DNA from: Paraglaciecola hydrolytica
GTDB taxonomy: Bacteria; Pseudomonadota; Gammaproteobacteria; Enterobacterales; Alteromonadaceae
Direction: 5' to 3'
Assembly: GCF_001565895.1 (NCBI RefSeq)
Contig: NZ_LSNE01000003.1
Span: 367,438-431,437 of the forward strand
Length of the DNA stretch: 64,000 nucleotides
In this document: piece after piece, positions 63,990 through 64,000 of the stretch
Position numbering within the stretch: position 1 is the stretch's first letter
How the letters are laid out: every line of letters begins with the position of its first letter
Translations under genes and position numbers: made by a program
Notes under the pieces: model-generated
Told to the model about the DNA's origin: nothing
Database searches by the model: none
What the model saw: only the letters and a program-made list of their open reading frames with translations

Positions 63990-64000
63990 ATGAAGAAGAT
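63990..64000 (+). CDS. possible start of the next gene (cut by window edge)
   Basis: An ATG followed by AAGAAGAT (M-K-K-...) at the extreme end, oriented away from the EamA gene. It looks like the basic start of a signal peptide but is far too short to judge. Confidence 0.2.

Overview
The window looks like chromosomal DNA of a marine gammaproteobacterium of the Alteromonadales, of the Paraglaciecola/Glaciecola/Alteromonas kind. This rests on gene content and order (waaA-kdkA-coaD-mutM, rpmB-rpmG-radC-coaBC-slmA, ftsN-hslVU, ilvDA and ilvY-ilvC, a full hut cluster), on PEP-CTERM proteins, a Caulobacter-type TonB receptor and a secreted GH51 enzyme, and on an A+T-leaning base composition. The genus is inference. 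No rRNA, tRNA, CRISPR array, intact insertion sequence or intact prophage was seen.

Layout. 1-1.5 kb: threonine catabolism (tdh, cut by the window edge, and kbl). 1.7-5.8 kb: a three-gene operon of a small PstS-like periplasmic protein, an outer-membrane porin and a GGDEF-EAL enzyme. 5.9-12.1 kb: LPS inner-core genes (waaA, a GT4 enzyme, kdkA, a GT2 enzyme) mixed with coaD and mutM. 12.2-15.6 kb: rpmB-rpmG, radC, coaBC, slmA. 15.7-23 kb: a PEP-CTERM-like protein behind a probable sigma-54 promoter, a TetR regulator, DUF1820, a DUF885 peptidase, an MscS channel, a ParD-like protein overlapping a second-type map gene, and an EVE protein. 23-29 kb: a phosphorus-scavenging operon (TonB receptor, TRAP-like phosphatase, dual-domain beta-propeller phytase) with a good Pho box. 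29.1-31 kb: a degenerate GGDEF membrane protein abutting an AraC regulator. 31-37.3 kb: histidine utilisation (hutGI divergent from hutCUH) around one HutC operator. 37.3-39.6 kb: a periplasmic binding protein, a MipA/OmpV protein and an orphan C-terminal gene fragment. 39.7-43.6 kb: hslVU with a sigma-32 promoter, an RsuA-type pseudouridine synthase, and ftsN. 43.66-43.96 kb: a decayed phage tail-sheath C-terminus. 44-49.2 kb: ilvD-ilvA-glsA-PQ-loop protein behind an ilvL-type attenuator. 49.5-56.9 kb: TRIC-family channel, comM, a canonical PEP-CTERM protein, ilvY/ilvC, an unknown protein and an OmpA lipoprotein. 57-64 kb: secreted GH51 arabinofuranosidase, Bcr/CflA transporter, carbonic anhydrase with a SixA-like phosphatase, an ECF sigma factor with a membrane partner and a divergent small membrane protein, and an EamA transporter.

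How genes work together. hutH, hutU, hutI and hutG form the four-step route from histidine to glutamate and formamide. ilvA, ilvD and ilvC supply three steps of isoleucine/valine synthesis and show both attenuation (ilvDA) and activator control (ilvC by IlvY). The phytate locus would capture an organic phosphate at the outer membrane and release phosphate from it when phosphate is scarce. Three copies of an unnamed intergenic repeat (83 to about 140 bp) lie at about 49.4, 55.4 and 62.8 kb.

The strongest leads for something new are the interspersed repeat family, the degenerate GGDEF/AraC pair, the ParD-like/Map overlap, the PstS-like/porin/GGDEF-EAL operon and the tail-sheath remnant. No whole undescribed system could be proven from sequence alone.
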